Assembly (NCBI GenBank): GCA_963693085.1
Contig: OY856409.1
Location: forward strand, 300,405,558-300,469,557
Reading direction: 5' to 3'
From: Alisma plantago-aquatica
Taxonomy: Eukaryota > Streptophyta > Magnoliopsida > Alismatales > Alismataceae
DNA length: 64,000 nt
Both the position numbers and the translations under genes were made by a program. Shown in pieces: positions 44,269-58,050 of the stretch. Each line of letters starts with the position of its first letter. The stretch's first letter is position 1. The notes under the pieces were generated by a model, which worked only from the letters and a program-made list of their open reading frames with translations, did not search any database and was not told where the DNA came from.

Positions 44269-46232
44269 GTCGATAACATTCTATTTTTTGGATATTTCTT
44301 ACCTAATTTAGCCCTTAATTTCCTTCCATCATTCAAACTTACTTAAATTTCTCACATTTTGTTCATGTCTACCATTTATGTCTTGGTTCATGATTAACTA
44401 CTCATTTCCATATAGGAAATTCATCATGTGATGGTTTTAACCTTAGATAGGATTTTCATCTGTTTCCCACAACCAATGGCTACCCTCCATACACCTTCGG
44501 CATCCCAAATGAACCATTGAGTTAAGAGTCCACCAATCTAACCTTCCATCAATTCTCATGATCGATGGACTCCATGGAGTACATGGATGCCCGACCATCA
44601 GAAGGCAATGGATAGAACATCTATCAAAGCGAACTAAGAAAGACTTGTATCTTCTGATGGCTCTCTTGAAGACCTACCTTCCAAAGGCCGACCTAGATGC
44701 CTCTTCTAATGGTTATATTCGAAGGCATCAACCGAAGATGTCCACTAGCTTTTCCTTCTGATGATTAACCTAGAGGTCTACCTCTTGATGTATTGACAAG
44801 CTTGCATCTTCCAATAGTGTGCCTCTGACGCCAACCTATGTTGCAACTGAGATGCCTACCAATGGTGTGACTGACAATGCCAACTGATGGCCAAGGATAC
44901 TAGACGACTTGATCGATGGCTTGCCTACACCATTGCCTACTGATGGTAGAACTGCACACATCAGTCATTTAGACTATTAAGTGTGTTCCCTGAGGCACGT
45001 TCTCAGGAGACTTGGGGTACGAGTGAGGCCTCTTTATGAGTGCCTCAAGCCCCACACTGAATGTTATATATAGCACCCCCTTCTCCAGAGAGGGGGGTCA
45101 CACATCGTGGGATTGAAGCCAAAGTGTTGATGTAGTGATGTCGTATCGTCAACCTCCATCCACTTCATAATGTTGTGCATCCTAGGGATGAGAGTCCAAG
45201 GGTCGACGAACCTTGATCATCATTGATTAGTGGCTGAATCTATCTTCAAGAGAAGGAGGAAGACGGAGCCAACCATCTTCACCACCATCTCCAAATTTCA
45301 AGAGGAGAGGGTATCCCTCGAGGCGGATTCCTTTGGGGTTGTTGTTGGTGTATATTTTACCTTCTTCTCTAAATTTGTTCACCCTCTTCCATCTCCATCT
45401 CATTTTCTATCTTCATGTCTCACCATATTCATAAATTCTCCATGTCACTCTCCCCTGTGAGTGGCTAGTTACCTAACTTGGGTTGGGAGTAGCCGCTAAG
45501 GCTCTCCTAACATGTAAATACTTATATCCATTAAATATATGCATTTAGTAGTGATTATTACCATACTCTTGTTCTTAATTCTTCATTTGCACGATTTTAA
45601 CTACCATCTTGTGTCATTTGATTGTTAATGCATTGAAATAATATCATTAATCAATATCTAAGTGTTCTAGAGTTGCATGAATGCATGAGAATGTTGTAAT
45701 GCAAAAGCTAATGATCATATGGTTTTACTTTAATTGTTTGTTTGAAATCTCGAGAGAGAGAGACAACCTTAATATCTAGATCTATCCTAATCTCGAGAGA
45801 GGAGGGAATAGACACTTATGATGATTTCTTGTAAACTTTCTAAGGGTATACAATGGGTGTGAGTATTGCCTATTGGCGAGACATATTAGATGGTGAATGC
45901 CAATCCCGGTGTCCTTCCATCCTTGTTTTATTATTCTTTAACATTCTTGCTCTTTTATTATATTACTCATTTTATTCTTCTTATTTGTCTCTTTCCTATT
46001 GAAGGACCACCATTCCATAAGGAACACACATCTTACCTTACCTTTCCATTTGGTGTAACTAACAAAGGCTTGAAGGATCTTGACACTTACCACCCTTATC
46101 CCTCTGATCGACCCTGATTTACTACACCAGGACCCATTGTTATAGTTGAGGGTGCCTAAGTATCACATTATGAATTTAAAGTGTTATTACTCTAGATCCA
46201 CTCCTATTTGGACATGCAATTTTAGGTGATCA
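44269..46232 (+). repeat. Athila-type LTR (1964 bp)
   Basis: Start aligned to the purine tract and to TTGATGAAT of the LTR of A; end GTGATCA lies six bases before a primer-site-like sequence. TATA at 45065 is 796 bases in, against 797 in the LTR of A. U3 has many CATCAGAAGG/CTGATGG motifs. Shared downstream landmark: AGAAGGAGGAAGACGGAG (A has AGAGAAGGAAGACGGAG). It is flanked by a purine tract on the left and a primer site plus gag on the right, so it may serve two elements. Confidence 0.68.
45065..45073 (+). promoter_or_regulatory. TATA box of Athila-type LTR
   Basis: TATATATAG in ATGTTATATATAGCACCCCC, as in A (TATAAATAGACCCCC). Confidence 0.65.
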
Positions 46233-46237
46233 AATTT

Positions 46238-46254
46238 TGGCACCATCGTATAGG
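46238..46254 (+). promoter_or_regulatory. Athila-type primer binding site (degenerate)
   Basis: TGGCACCATCGTATAGG resembles the TGGCGCCGTTGCCGGGG site usual for Athila elements, with transitions in most differing places. Located six bases after the LTR end. Confidence 0.6.
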
Positions 46255-46462
46255 ATAAGGAAATGGATACTATTAAGAACCCAAGTCTACTTGCCATACA
46301 CCTGTACCCCAAGTCTAGTAATATACTTGACCTCACATATTATATCTAATAACTCTCACTTTCTTGAATATATTGTGTCACATGTCCAACATCTAACTCA
46401 ACTGTACGACTTATTTTAGGAAGTTTGAATAAACCTAAACAACGTCACCACCAACTACAAGG

Positions 46463-46896
46463 ATGAGGCATCCTCGTAGGCCACTAGTTATCCCCATCCT
46501 GAGGGCAGACGATCTCTACAAGGAACATAATGAAGATCGTAATGAGGAGCTCCATGAGGAATAAGAGCATGAAGAATATTACCATGAGGTAGAAGATATC
46601 CCACTTTGTCGGGCCAGATGAAATAAGAACAACTATGAAAACAATGAAGACAACATTGAGGTTGGAGGCCATTCTCTTTATGAGTTGGTTGCCACAAGGG
46701 AAAATGAATCTAGATGCCCAATCATCATCTCGCGATCCAATGCTATGAATTTTGAACTTAAGCTACCACCAATAAGTATGATCTAGAACATGACTTTCAG
46801 AGGAAACTCTTTTGATGAAAATCCTTACCACCACCTAGATGCTTTTGAAAACATTTGTGACACCATCAAGATGAATAGGGTGCCACAAGATGTTAT
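46463..46896 (+). pseudogene. Athila gag N-terminal fragment, interrupted by array H
   Basis: Begins MRHPRRPLVIPILRADDLY at the first ATG after the primer site, then an acidic E/H/N-rich stretch. SNAMNFELKLPPISMI-NMTFRGNSFDENPYHHLDAFENICDTIKMN follows, the hallmark start of Athila gag (NFELKP...F-G---EDPN-HL--F-EICDTVK). TAA/TGA/TAG codons at three places break it, but the frame stays the same throughout. It is cut at 46897 by the LTR of array H, after GTTAT. Confidence 0.8.
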
Positions 46897-49838
46897 TGTC
46901 ATGGAACCGGAATCCCGATCCCATGAACCAAACGGATATCAAAGGCGACATGCGGAAATGTAAATCTTAGCACACATGAACAGATAACAAGATAAAGGCA
47001 CCAACATAATCTCAATAATCAACAATATATATTAAGCAACATTATTATATTACACAATTTGAATTACATGTTCAAGAGTCACTTTGTACAAGTCTTCTCA
47101 TGTATACTATATCTAGATCTTACAATAAGTACACCTAACATAGCTCACCAAGACCATCATCATTCTATCCATCTCTGAACCTAAAAACAACATACAAGAA
47201 AAGGGTCAACACACGAGGTACTGAGTACGGAGCAGAAAGATATATATATGTATAAGCTTTACATAATTTGAAAAGATTTCAAGATGAAATGAACAAGAAT
47301 AAACATGTTTACTAGTTAACAAAAAGAAAAACCATGTTTCATGTCATTTCACTCCATTATATCGACAATATCAAGCATGTTTAAAGCCTTTGACCATCTT
47401 CCCGTCGGAAGGGTCCATTAGGGTTACAAAATTAGCTAACCCTTTTATACATGAAGGACCTCAAGGCCATAGCCAAGAGCTAACCCTTTATCAACAATAT
47501 TATAATGGAGTTTTGTATATATACGTGCTCAAGTTATAAAATCGAAAAGGCAAACATTGAGTTAGACATAGCAATACTACATGGAAATATTGGGCAAGTA
47601 AATAAACAAGCATACAATACATATTATTTCGAACAAGAAAGCTAGTCATATAACTAGATAAGGCCCATACCTGATTATGAGATTCTTAACTCATCCATCA
47701 CCATCTAGATCATAAAGCCAACCTGATTAACAACAAGATTATATGTATACATTAGATTCTCATCATTAACCCTAATTAGATTCATTTTAGGGTGTTGGCC
47801 AAGTTGGTTTCAAGGTTGGTTAATAATACATTAGATGATCTCATATTGATCTAGGGTCCATCATAAGATTCAAGTTTTATATCCCTTCAAGGTTTCATGT
47901 GGACATGACAAGATTTAGGACACTTATGCTCAAATTAGGCCACGAGACTTATCATAGAGTAACCAAGGTCAAAGATCATCAATTTAAGGGGTTCGAGCAA
48001 AGGAGTTGATTTAGATCAGCAAGAAAAGAACATAAGAACACATTTAAAGTAAGGTGATGTCCACTAGAGTCTAGGCATCAAACCACCAACATGGGGTACC
48101 AACATTCAATCATACATGCAATAAGGGCCACATAAGACAACCATTTAGAAAAAGATCTTAGGAATGAAATTAGGGCCATAGAAAAACGTAAGTTACTAAT
48201 CTTTAAGGTTAGGGTGAGACTATATGTCATTTCAAAATAAGATTATCAATATAGGCCCAAATCCATCACTAATGTGTCAAATAAGTCACATATGGGCAAT
48301 ATGTGTTAATTAAGAGCAATAGGGTGATTAGGGATCCCATGAAGTTCAAAGGTGCATCAAATTTACTGATTTAATGAGCAAGGGGGTACAAGTGTACTAA
48401 AGATTCAAGATTTATTGTAAAGATGCATTATATTGGTCAACATGGTCAAATATCCTACTTTTAGCAAAATAGGAGAACAAACGAAGGAATTAAAGTCTAA
48501 AACCTAGTCCCCATGGTAGATCTCATTGAGGTGATGAATTTGATAGATAGGTTTGTTATATTTGGCCAAGGGAGTTGAGAGTTGTCATTTTTCTAAAATT
48601 GTGTATTCAAACTACATGATTTGACATAGGGTGTTACCTTCAATTCATTAACCGATCTGGGCCATTGGCTTGAGACCTGACTCACGCTCCCTGACCATTG
48701 ATCGTAGGACCATTGGTCCTCTCTTGGATCATGCGGCTAAAGTCTAGATGATCTGGGCCGTCATTGTCATTCACCCTCCATCTGAAGGCCACTAGCGCTC
48801 CTACCCGTCTGTACCCACTTCATGCTTCACACGATCCCTCTGTTCCAGGATTGGAACAGAGCCAGAATAGGGGAGCTCTGCCCCACATCTGGATAACACC
48901 TGTAGCTATCTTGAAACAAGGCAGTGACACTTGGATGGGTCACCATGGACGTCTAGCAGCTTCCTGGTCCTCGCCGCTGACCTGGAGAGGATGAGACCCC
49001 CCCCTTCTACCATGGCTAGCTCTGAAGACAAGAAGGGGCGATAGGGCAGCCGCCAGAGCACAAGACAAAGGGAAAGGAAGAACAATGGTGAAGGGAAAGG
49101 GAGCAAATATAGGAGGAGGACTTATGTGCGAGGGTTTTTATAGGGATTTGGGGCTAGGTTTAGGGTTTATTTAGGCCAAGCTTGGCCATGGTGGAGGCCA
49201 CCACAAGGGGAAAAGAAGGTTCAGGAAAACCCCTCGATTTTGTGAAAAATCATATGTATATAATGTGGATCTCAAAAACGGACTCAAAGGCACTTAAATC
49301 GTGCAAAAAGGTCAAGAATAGGGCGAGGTCCAGTGGCTCGGTCTCCCCTACCTGGTGGCCATGATAGTAGGACAATCCAAGGTAGAGGACGACCCTGCAG
49401 CCATTAGATAAAAATCTAAGGGTGTGTGGGCCAGTTCCTCACCCCAGGTCAGCATCTGCACGACCCAATTAGGGCAGAAAAACGGCCCATCAAGGAAAGA
49501 AAGGGCTAAAAGATAGTACCACTTCAAAAATACATAACCAAGTGTAGGAAGGTCCACATGACTTCAAATTTGGACCAAAGCTTCATGATGGAGTATTGAC
49601 CAACTATAAAAAATATCAAATCAAAAAAGAACATATGATCAAGAATTTAATCAAAGGGTTCATGGGTGTAACCACATTAATATTTCATGCATATATGTGT
49701 ATCATATTGACTCAAAATGTGGAATCTTTGACTTTGGTGGGAATTATAGAGTTATGAATTCATAAGAGACATAAATAGTGAGGACTTCAAGTAATAAGAG
49801 TAATTATGCACAAATAGGAGAAAATCCACTTTGTGACA
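46897..49838 (-). repeat. LTR 1 of array H
   Basis: Plus orientation TGTCATGGAACC...TTTGTGACA. No primer site on its left, so on the minus strand it is the terminal 3' LTR. It differs from LTRs 2 and 3 at shared positions, for example it lacks the GTGTG before GTTCAAGTTTTAT. Confidence 0.92.
49135..49143 (-). promoter_or_regulatory. TATA box in LTR 1 of H
   Basis: Minus strand CCCTATAAAAACCCTC, about 700 bases into the LTR, at the same place in LTRs 2 and 3. Confidence 0.6.
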
Positions 49839-49853
49839 TCTCCTTCTCTCCTT
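49839..49853 (-). promoter_or_regulatory. polypurine tract at LTR 1
   Basis: Minus strand AAGGAGAGAAGGAGA directly before TGTCACAAAG. Confidence 0.85.
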
Positions 49854-51823
49854 AAAAGAAATTTTGTCCTCGAAATTCATCCTAGATCATAGCCAAGAGA
49901 CAAAGTCAAAATCCAATGAGTATAGATCCCACCATGGCTGCCAAGGCATTATTCACATGGGATGCATACTTAGGTTATCATCACCAAGGGTGTACTCCTC
50001 TCGATTATAAACTTTTTTACTTATGGTTCCATCATACTATAACATCATCATAGCATTGGGATTTTCCCATCCCCTAGTATCCATACATTAGGGTTCTGGT
50101 TTAATCATTCTCATACGAGATCAAGGTATCTTATCAAGACCAAGTTATCAATTCTCAAACGGACATGTTCATGGTCATGACTTTCAAATGAGACTATCAT
50201 CAAGTGTGTATCTCATCTTTATTCTAGATTTTATGCATTTTTTTCATCAAAATTGCTACCAATTCTAATCAATTATGTTCATTATCTTTCAAGCTAAGAT
50301 CTTATGACATCATCATATATAGATCATGATTTCAAAGCTATATCTTCAGATATGGTATGATTTTTACTATGTCTATCTCATGAGAGTGGCTCATTACACA
50401 TATATCAAGATTTTAACTTAAGTGAGATTCTTTCATGTATCAAGCATCATTCAAGGAACAACATTATCATTTAACGTCAAGGTTTGAAAAATTTCTCACC
50501 TGTATCTAGAAAGAGCTCCACAACCTCAAGCCACTCAAGCTAAGACATATATATATATATGTCAAGGAAAAACATGTTAACCACAACCTTCTACCCGTAA
50601 TGAAGATTTCTACCCATATTTTGAGAAATAAGGGTAACCACTAGATTCCTTTTTATATACAAGTACTAACCTGAGTATGAGACTCATCATGGATATCACA
50701 CATCATATACATCATCTTAGGGTCTTGGGACTTCTCCCTCACCTATATAAGAAGCATGAAATTTTCAATTGCCTCTTTCTCTAGGGTTAAATATTTTCAT
50801 AGGACATCTAGGGTTCAACATTTTCAAGGAAGCCACACACTAGGTTGCTCAACTCATATACTTAGAAGTATTCTAGCAAGGGACTCATCATCAAGTATTT
50901 CATCATTCATATTATGCAACATTTCAAATATTTTGGAGTTTAGGTACTATAACCTTCTCCCGATACGGGTCAACTCATATCAATGAGTCACCCTATTCAT
51001 ATGTCCCATGCTAGAGGTCCTTCTTTGTAAAGAAATTGAGGCCCATGTTGGTCTCAAACTATATGTCACATGTTGTATCTGAACACAGATAAGACTGGGT
51101 ACAAGCAAACATGCCAACCCACTAGCTATATCTAGCACGTCAACCAAGTCATATGTATCATACAAGGTGGTAGGTTTAGCTAGCATTTTATGGTCAAACT
51201 TATCTCATATCGTTAAACATACTTGACCTTCCTCAAAAAACTTGGGTTTTATCAACATCGACATCATCATCAATATCATAATCATCTTCTTAGATTTCTA
51301 GGTTACTCACTTGCCTAACCTATATCATGGCTCTAGACAACTCTAGATACTATCACTATTATCTAAACTCTCTCATCTAGACTTGATGTTACATATCTTT
51401 CTCCTAGGTTGCATGGAAACTCACTGCCTTTCTGCGTGTGGTAACATTTTTCATATGTACATATAATAATACTTTAAATATGTTTTCTCCAACGTTTAAA
51501 CAGATGATGAAAACCACCATACTCCATCCGAATAAAACCAAAATGATTTACCACACTCATTATCCAGTCTAGTATCATGACACCTAGATAACTAGAAAGA
51601 ACATGGTGCACACTTGTGTAGACATCCTAAGCACATGACGCGAATCATGTCTTGGGAGGTAATTTACACAAGTCTACACCTAGTTCTATAACATCTAGGT
51701 TCTAACCTAGAAGCTAAGTCAACCTAATCCACAAGGATATTTCATTAAGTTTCTAGGGTTGAGATGTAGGGTGAGTTTAGTTTGCGTTTCATGTGAGCAA
51801 TGTTTGGTGTAGTTATTGTTCAT
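49839..51823 (-). other. internal region 1 of H (non-coding)
   Basis: Minus strand ends with TTTTAAGGAGAGAAGGAGA, a purine tract next to the LTR, preceded by GAATTTCGAGGACAAAATTTC as in chromovirus pol ends. The rest shows no gag or pol motif. It lacks about 114 bases present in internal region 2 (55239-55352). Confidence 0.85.
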
Positions 51824-51835
51824 GCTCTGATACCA
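51824..51835 (-). promoter_or_regulatory. primer binding site between internal 1 and LTR 2
   Basis: Minus strand TGGTATCAGAGC, a perfect tRNA-Met type site, two bases from the LTR. Confidence 0.92.
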
Positions 51836-51837
51836 TC

Positions 51838-54784
51838 TATCACAGAACCTGAATCCCAATCCCATGAACCAAACTGATATCAAAGGCGACATGCGGAAGC
51901 ATAAAGCTTAGTACACATGAACATATAACAAGATAAAGTCACCAACATAATCTCAACAATCAACAAGATATATTAAGTAGCATTATTATATTACACGATT
52001 TGAATTACATGTTCAAGAGTCACTTTGTACAAGTCTTCTCATGTATACTATATCTGGATCTTACAATAAGTACACCTAACATAGCTCACCAAGCCAATCA
52101 TCATTCTAGCCATATATGAACCTAAAAATAACATATGAGAAAAGGGTCAACACACGAGGTGCTGAGTACGGTGCAGAAAGATACATATATGCATAAGGTT
52201 TGCATAATTTGAAAAGATTTCAAGATGAAATGAACAAGAATAAACATGTTAACTGGTTAATAAAAAGTGAAACCATGTTTTATGTCATTTCACTCCATTA
52301 TATTGACAATATCAAGCATGTTTAAGGCCTTTGATCATCTTCCCATCGGAAGGGTCTGTAAGGGTTACAAAATTAGCTAACCCTTTTATTCAATAGGGAC
52401 CTCAAGGCCATAGCAAAGAGATAACCCTTTATCAACAATATTATAATGGAGTTTTGTATATATATATATGTTCAAGTTATAAAACCGACGAGGAAAACAT
52501 CGAGTAAGACATAGGAGTACTACATGGCAATATTGGGAAAGTAAATAAACAAGCATACAATACATATTATTTCAAACAAGAAAGCTAGTCATATAACTAG
52601 ATAAGGCTCGTACCTGATTTAGAGATTCTTAACTCATCCATCACCATCTTGATCATAAGACAACCTGATTAACAACAAGATTATATGTATACATTAGATT
52701 CTCATCATTAACCCTAATTAGATTCATTTTAGGGTGTTGGCCAAGTTGGCTTCAAGGTTGGTTATTAGTACATTAGATGATCTCATATTGATCTAGGGTC
52801 CATCATAAGAGTGTGGTTCAAGTTTTATATCCCTTCAAGGTTTCATGTGGACATGACAAGATTTAGGACACTTATGCTCAATTTAGGCCACGAGACTTAT
52901 AATAGAGTAACCAATGTCAAAGATCATCAATTTAAGGGGTTCGAGCAAAGGAGTTGATTTAGATCAGCAAGCAAAGAACATAAGAACACATTCAAAGTAA
53001 GGTGGTGTCCACTAGAGTCTAGGCATCAAACAACCAACATGGGGTACCAACATTCAATCATACATGCAATAAGGGCCACATAATACAACCATTTAGAAAA
53101 AGATCTTGGGAATGAATTTAGGGCCATAGAAAAACATAAGTTACTAATATTCAAGGTTAGGGTGAGACGATATGTCATTTCAAAACAAGATTATCAATAT
53201 AGGCCCAACTCCATCACTAACGTGTCAAATAAGTCCCATATGGGAAATATCAGTTAATTAAGAGAAATAGGATGATTAGGGATCCCATGAAGTTCAAAGG
53301 TGCATCAAATTTACTAATTCGATGAGCAAGGGGGTACAAGTGTACTAAAGATTCAAGATTTATTGTTAATATGCATTAGATTGGTCAACATTGTCAAAGA
53401 TCCTACTTTTAGCAAAATAGGAGAACAAACGAAGGAATTAAAGTCTGAAACCTAGTCCTCGTTGTAGATCTCATTGAGGTGATGAATTTTATATATAGGT
53501 TTGTTATATTTGGCTAATGGAGTTGAGAGTTCTCATTTTTCTAAAATTTTGTATTCAAACTACATGGTTTGACATAGGGTGTTACCTTCAATTCATTGAC
53601 TGATCTAGGCCATTGGCCCGAGACCTGACTCATGCTCCCTGGTCATTGATCGCAGGACCATTGTTCCTCTCTTAGATTGTATGGCTAAAGTCCAGATGAT
53701 CTGGGCCGTCATTGTCATTCACCCTCCATCCAAAGCCCACTAGCGCTCCTGCCCGTCTGTACCCTCTTCATGATTCACGTGATCCCTCTGTTCTAGGATC
53801 AGAATAGAGCCAGAATAGGGGAGCTCCGCCCTACATCCTGGAAGCACTTGTAGCTATCTTGAAACAAGGCGGAGGCTCTTGGATGGGTCACCATGGACGT
53901 CTAGCAGATCCCAGTTCTCGCCCCAGACCTGGAGAGGGTGAGACCCCCCCCCTTCTGCCATGGCTAGCTCCGGCGGCAAGAAGGGGTGATAGGGAAGCCA
54001 CCAGAGCATAGGAGAAAGGGAAAGGAAGAACAAAGGAGAAGGGAAAGGGAGCAAATATAGTAGGGGAACTTATGTGTGAGGGTCTTTATAGGGTTTGGGG
54101 CTAGGTTTAGGGTTTATTTAGGCCAAGCTTGGACATGGCGGCGGCCACCACAAGGGGAAAAGAAGGTTCAGGAAAACCCCTCGATTTGGTGCAAAATCAT
54201 ATGTATATAATGCAAATTTCAAAATCAGACTCAAAGGCACTTAAATCATGCAAAAAGGTCAAGAATCGGGCGAGGTCCGGTGGCTCGGGCTCCCCTACCC
54301 GGCGGCCACAGTAGCAGGACAATCCAAGGTAGAGGATGACCCTGTAGTCGTCAGATCAAGATCTGAGGGTGTGCATACCAATTCCTCACCTTAGGCAGCA
54401 TCCACACGGCCCATTTAGGGTGGAAAAACGGCCCATCAAGGAAAGAAAGGGCTAAAAGTGAGTACCACTTCAAAAATTCATAACCAAGTGTAGTAAGGTC
54501 CAAATGACTTCAAATTTGGACTAGAGCTTCATTATGGAGTCTAGAAAAACTGTGAAAAATATCAAATAAAAAAAGCACATATGATCAAAAATTTAATCAA
54601 TGGGTTCAAGGGTGTAACAACATTAAGATTTCATGCATATATGTGTATCATATTGACTCAAAATGTGGAATCTTTGACTTTGGTGGGAATTATAGAGTTA
54701 TGAATTCATAAGAGACATAAATAGTGAGGACTTCAAGTAATAAGATTAATTATGCACAAATAGGAGAAAATCCACTTTGTGACA
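51838..54784 (-). repeat. LTR 2 of array H
   Basis: Same boundaries as LTR 1; left end TATCACAGAACC shows TG changed to TA. TATA on the minus strand at about 54083-54092 (CCCTATAAAGACC). Serves as 5' LTR for internal 1 and 3' LTR for internal 2. Confidence 0.92.
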
Positions 54785-56481
54785 TCTCCTTCCCTCCTTA
54801 AAAGAAATCTCATCCTCGAAATTCATCCTAGATCATAGCCAAGAGACAAAGTCAAAATCCAATGCGTATAGATCCCACCATGGATGCCAAGGCATTATTC
54901 ACATGGGATGCACACTTAGGTTATCATCACCAAGGGTGTACTCCTCTCGATTATAAACTTTTTTTACTTATGGTTCCATCATACTATAACATCATCATAG
55001 CATTGGGATTTTCCCATCCCCTAGTATCCATACATTAGGGTTCTCATTAATCATTCTCATACGAGATCAAGGTATCTTATCAAGACCAAGTTATCAATTC
55101 TCAAACGGACATGTTCATGGTCATGACTTTCAAATAAGACTATCATCAAGTGTGTATCTCATCTTTATTCTAGATTTTATGCATTTTTTTGCCTCAAATT
55201 TTCTACCAATTCTAATCAATTATGTTCATTATCTTTCATTAAAATTAAACAATTTATTCATCACGTTCATTCGAGTTATGACCCCAAGAGCATCGACATA
55301 TCCAATTAATCATTTTTTTTGGTATGAGATTAGGCATGTTACCCCTGATTGTTCAAGCTAAGATCTTATGACATCATCATATCTAGATCATGATTTCAAA
55401 GCTATATCTTTCACATATGGTATGATTTCTTCCTAGGTCTATCTCATGAGAGTGGCTAATTGCACATATATCAAGATTTTAACTTAAGTGAGATTCTTTC
55501 GTGTATCAAGCATCATTCGAGGAACAACATTATCATTTAACGTCAAGGTTTCAAAAATTTCTCACATGTATCTAGAAAGAGCTCCAAAAGATCTAGCCAC
55601 TCAAGCTAAGACATATATATATGTCAAGGAAAAACATGTTAACCACAACCTTCTACCCATAATGAAGATTTCTACCCATCTTTTGAGAAAAAGGGTAACC
55701 ACTAGATTCCTTTTTATATACAAGTACTAACCTGAGTATGAGACTCATCATGGATATCACACATCATGTACATCATCTTAGGGTCTTGGGACATCTCCCT
55801 CACCTATATAACAAGCATCAAATTTTCAATTACCTCTTTCTCTAGGGTTAAAACTTTTCATTGGACATCTAGGGTTCAACATTTTCAAGGAATCCGCACA
55901 CAAGGTCGCTCAACTCATATACTTAGAAGTATTCTAGCAAGGGACTCATCATTAAGTATTTCATCATTCATATTATGCAACATTTCAAATATTTTAGAGT
56001 TTAGGTACTCTAACCTTCTCCCGATACGGGTCAACTCATATCAACAAGTAACCCTATTCATATGTCCCATGTTAGAGGTCCTTCTTTGTAAAGAAATTGA
56101 GGCCCATGTTGGTCTCAAACTATATGTCACATGTTGTATCTCAACATGCACATGACTAGGTACAAGAAAACATGCCAACCCACTAGCTATATATATCCCA
56201 TCAACCAAGTCATATGTATCATACAAGGTGGTAGGTTTAGCTAGCGTTGTATGGTCAAACTCATCTCATATTGTTAAACATACTTGACCTTCCTAAAAAA
56301 ACTTGGGTCTTATCAACATTGACATCATCATCAATATCATAATCATCTTTTTAGGTTTCTAGGTTACTCACTTGCCTAACCTATATCATGGCTCTAGACA
56401 ACTCTAGATACTATCACTATTATCTAAACTCTCTCATCTAGACTTGATGTTACATCTCTTTCTCCTAGGTTGCATGGAAAC
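54785..56481 (-). other. internal region 2 of H, left part (non-coding)
   Basis: Purine tract on the minus strand at 54785-54799 (AAGGAGGGAAGGAGA). Matches internal region 1 closely, plus an additional 114-base piece. Interrupted by solo LTR G; ends with target GAAAC at 56477-56481. Confidence 0.88.
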
Positions 56482-56822
56482 TGTAACATCCCTGACCTGG
56501 GTTGTGCTTAAACCTAGATGTTTTTCTTAATGAAGTTGATTATATTCTCTCTCTTCTCTCTCTAAAAGTAATTAAGGCTCAAGAGGAACTTATATTTCAA
56601 TTTTAATCCCTTTTAAATAATGTTGAAACAATGTTTTGTTAGTTTTCGACTAAAGTGCAAATTGCCCAAGTTGAGGGGTTAACTTGCAAATAGTACATGA
56701 TACAATGTTCCTCATGTGCTGAAGCATCATGGTAATGAGTATGATGTAGTAGTATGGATTCTACTAGCCTGAATAACAAGAAAGAGCCTGCTGATCAATG
56801 TTTGTGCATTAAAACCTAGTTT

Positions 56823-57398
56823 TGGTCTCAAGACCATTTGGAGGTCATACAAATGACCTAAAGACCGTTTGAGGTCAGGTCATGACATAGCTAAGTGGTT
56901 ATTCAATGATTTCAATCTAATTAGTTCCACAATGTCAACTATTGATGGTTCTTCGATTTCAAAACCCTAAGTGATTGTTTCTTAATTACAAACCCTAGTT
57001 CAATATGGTTCAAAACCCTAATTGAAGGTCCAATTTAAGGGTGATTTAATGGTTCAATTGAAGAATAAATTAGTGGTCCAATTAATATATGGTTCAATGA
57101 TTGAAACCCTAAATTGACTAAGTGATGGAAGACCCTTTTGATCCATTCGGTTTTGAGAGGGTTTGGACCAAACGGTCTTAAGACCGTTTGAGTCCAAACG
57201 ATCTCAAGACCATTTGAGACCAAACGGTCTCAAACCGTTTGGAGACCCAAGTTCCTTCAGTTTCAATATGTTTTGTCTAAACGGTTTCTAACCGTTTGAA
57301 CTTTTGGTCAAGACCGTTTGAGTTCTAAGTGACCAAGACTGTTTGGGGTCTAAGTGACCAAGACTTTTTGAGGTTCAAATTGGTTAAACCATTTGGAC
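56823..57398. repeat. AAGACCGTTTGAG / CCAAACGGTCT motif cluster in G
   Basis: At least eight copies in both orientations, dense in 57164-57398 and with two at 56830-56875. Adjacent inverted copies form hairpins (AAACGGTCTTAAGACCGTTT at 57169-57188 is a perfect 20-base palindrome). The same motif builds the U3 array of element A. Confidence 0.85.
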
Positions 57399-57867
57399 AC
57401 CTAATATGATTAAAGGTCAGTTAGATACTTGATTGATAATGATGTAGACCAAAGGTGATTATAAAGGTTAACCCTAACTGTGTGTACTTAAATGAAGAGC
57501 TGACCTAGATCAATCTTGAACTACTTAACATCCTAGAGAGGATGATAGAGATGAGAAAGAGAGAGAGAGGAATGCTTACATGATTAAGCCCTAATTCTCT
57601 CATTATAAATAAAATATGTGATTAGGGTTTGATCCATAATAATGAGATCATGAAACCCTAATTGAAAAGATTATTGAGCCACTAATCTATTTAGGGCAAA
57701 ACTGAGTGAAACCCTATTCTAGGGTGATGATGTAACCTTAATTCTGTGTAATAATGTAAGAAACCCTAATTTGATGGGAATTGTACATCCTAATCCTAAT
57801 TTGAGTAATAGGGTATAAGAAACCCTACTTGGATGTGAATGGTAAACCCTAATCCCTAAAATAGGGT

Positions 57868-58050
57868 AAAGGTATATGAAACCCTAATACAGGGTAATGC
57901 TATGTGAAGCCCTAACACTGGGTGATGTGCTGTAAAATCCTAATTTCAGGTAACACTATGTGAAACCCTGATATATGAGGATTTTATGTGAAACTTTAAA
58001 GTAGAGTAATGTTATGTGAAACCCATATTTATGGGAGATGCTATGTGAAC
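57868..58050 (+). repeat. 28-bp minisatellite, block 1 in G
   Basis: Six degenerate units of AAACCCTAATACAGGGTAAT plus GCTATGTG. More eroded to the left, where single AAACCCTAAT pieces extend to about 57650. Confidence 0.82.

Larger units (their letters stand above)
33874..46232 (+). mobile_element. Athila-like element C with extra ORF region and LTR
   Basis: Starts abruptly after the LTR of E at the protease-RT linker, so E split it and the left half is not seen. RT, RNase H and integrase follow, all eroded, then the same post-pol stem-loop as in A. Next are a spacer with LTR-like features (37060-37700), a long degenerate reading region (38274-42920), a spacer, a purine-rich tract and an LTR (44269-46232). 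Whether all of this is one element, or the 38274-42920 part belongs to a further insertion, cannot be decided here. Confidence 0.68.

Noticed and set aside
48906..49364. Small open stretches in LTRs of H, e.g. 49182-49364 recurring at 54129 and 62937, and minus-strand 49106-48906 recurring at 53854
   Set aside because: They recur because the LTR recurs. Many residue changes between copies and a position in U3 or antisense to it argue against coding.
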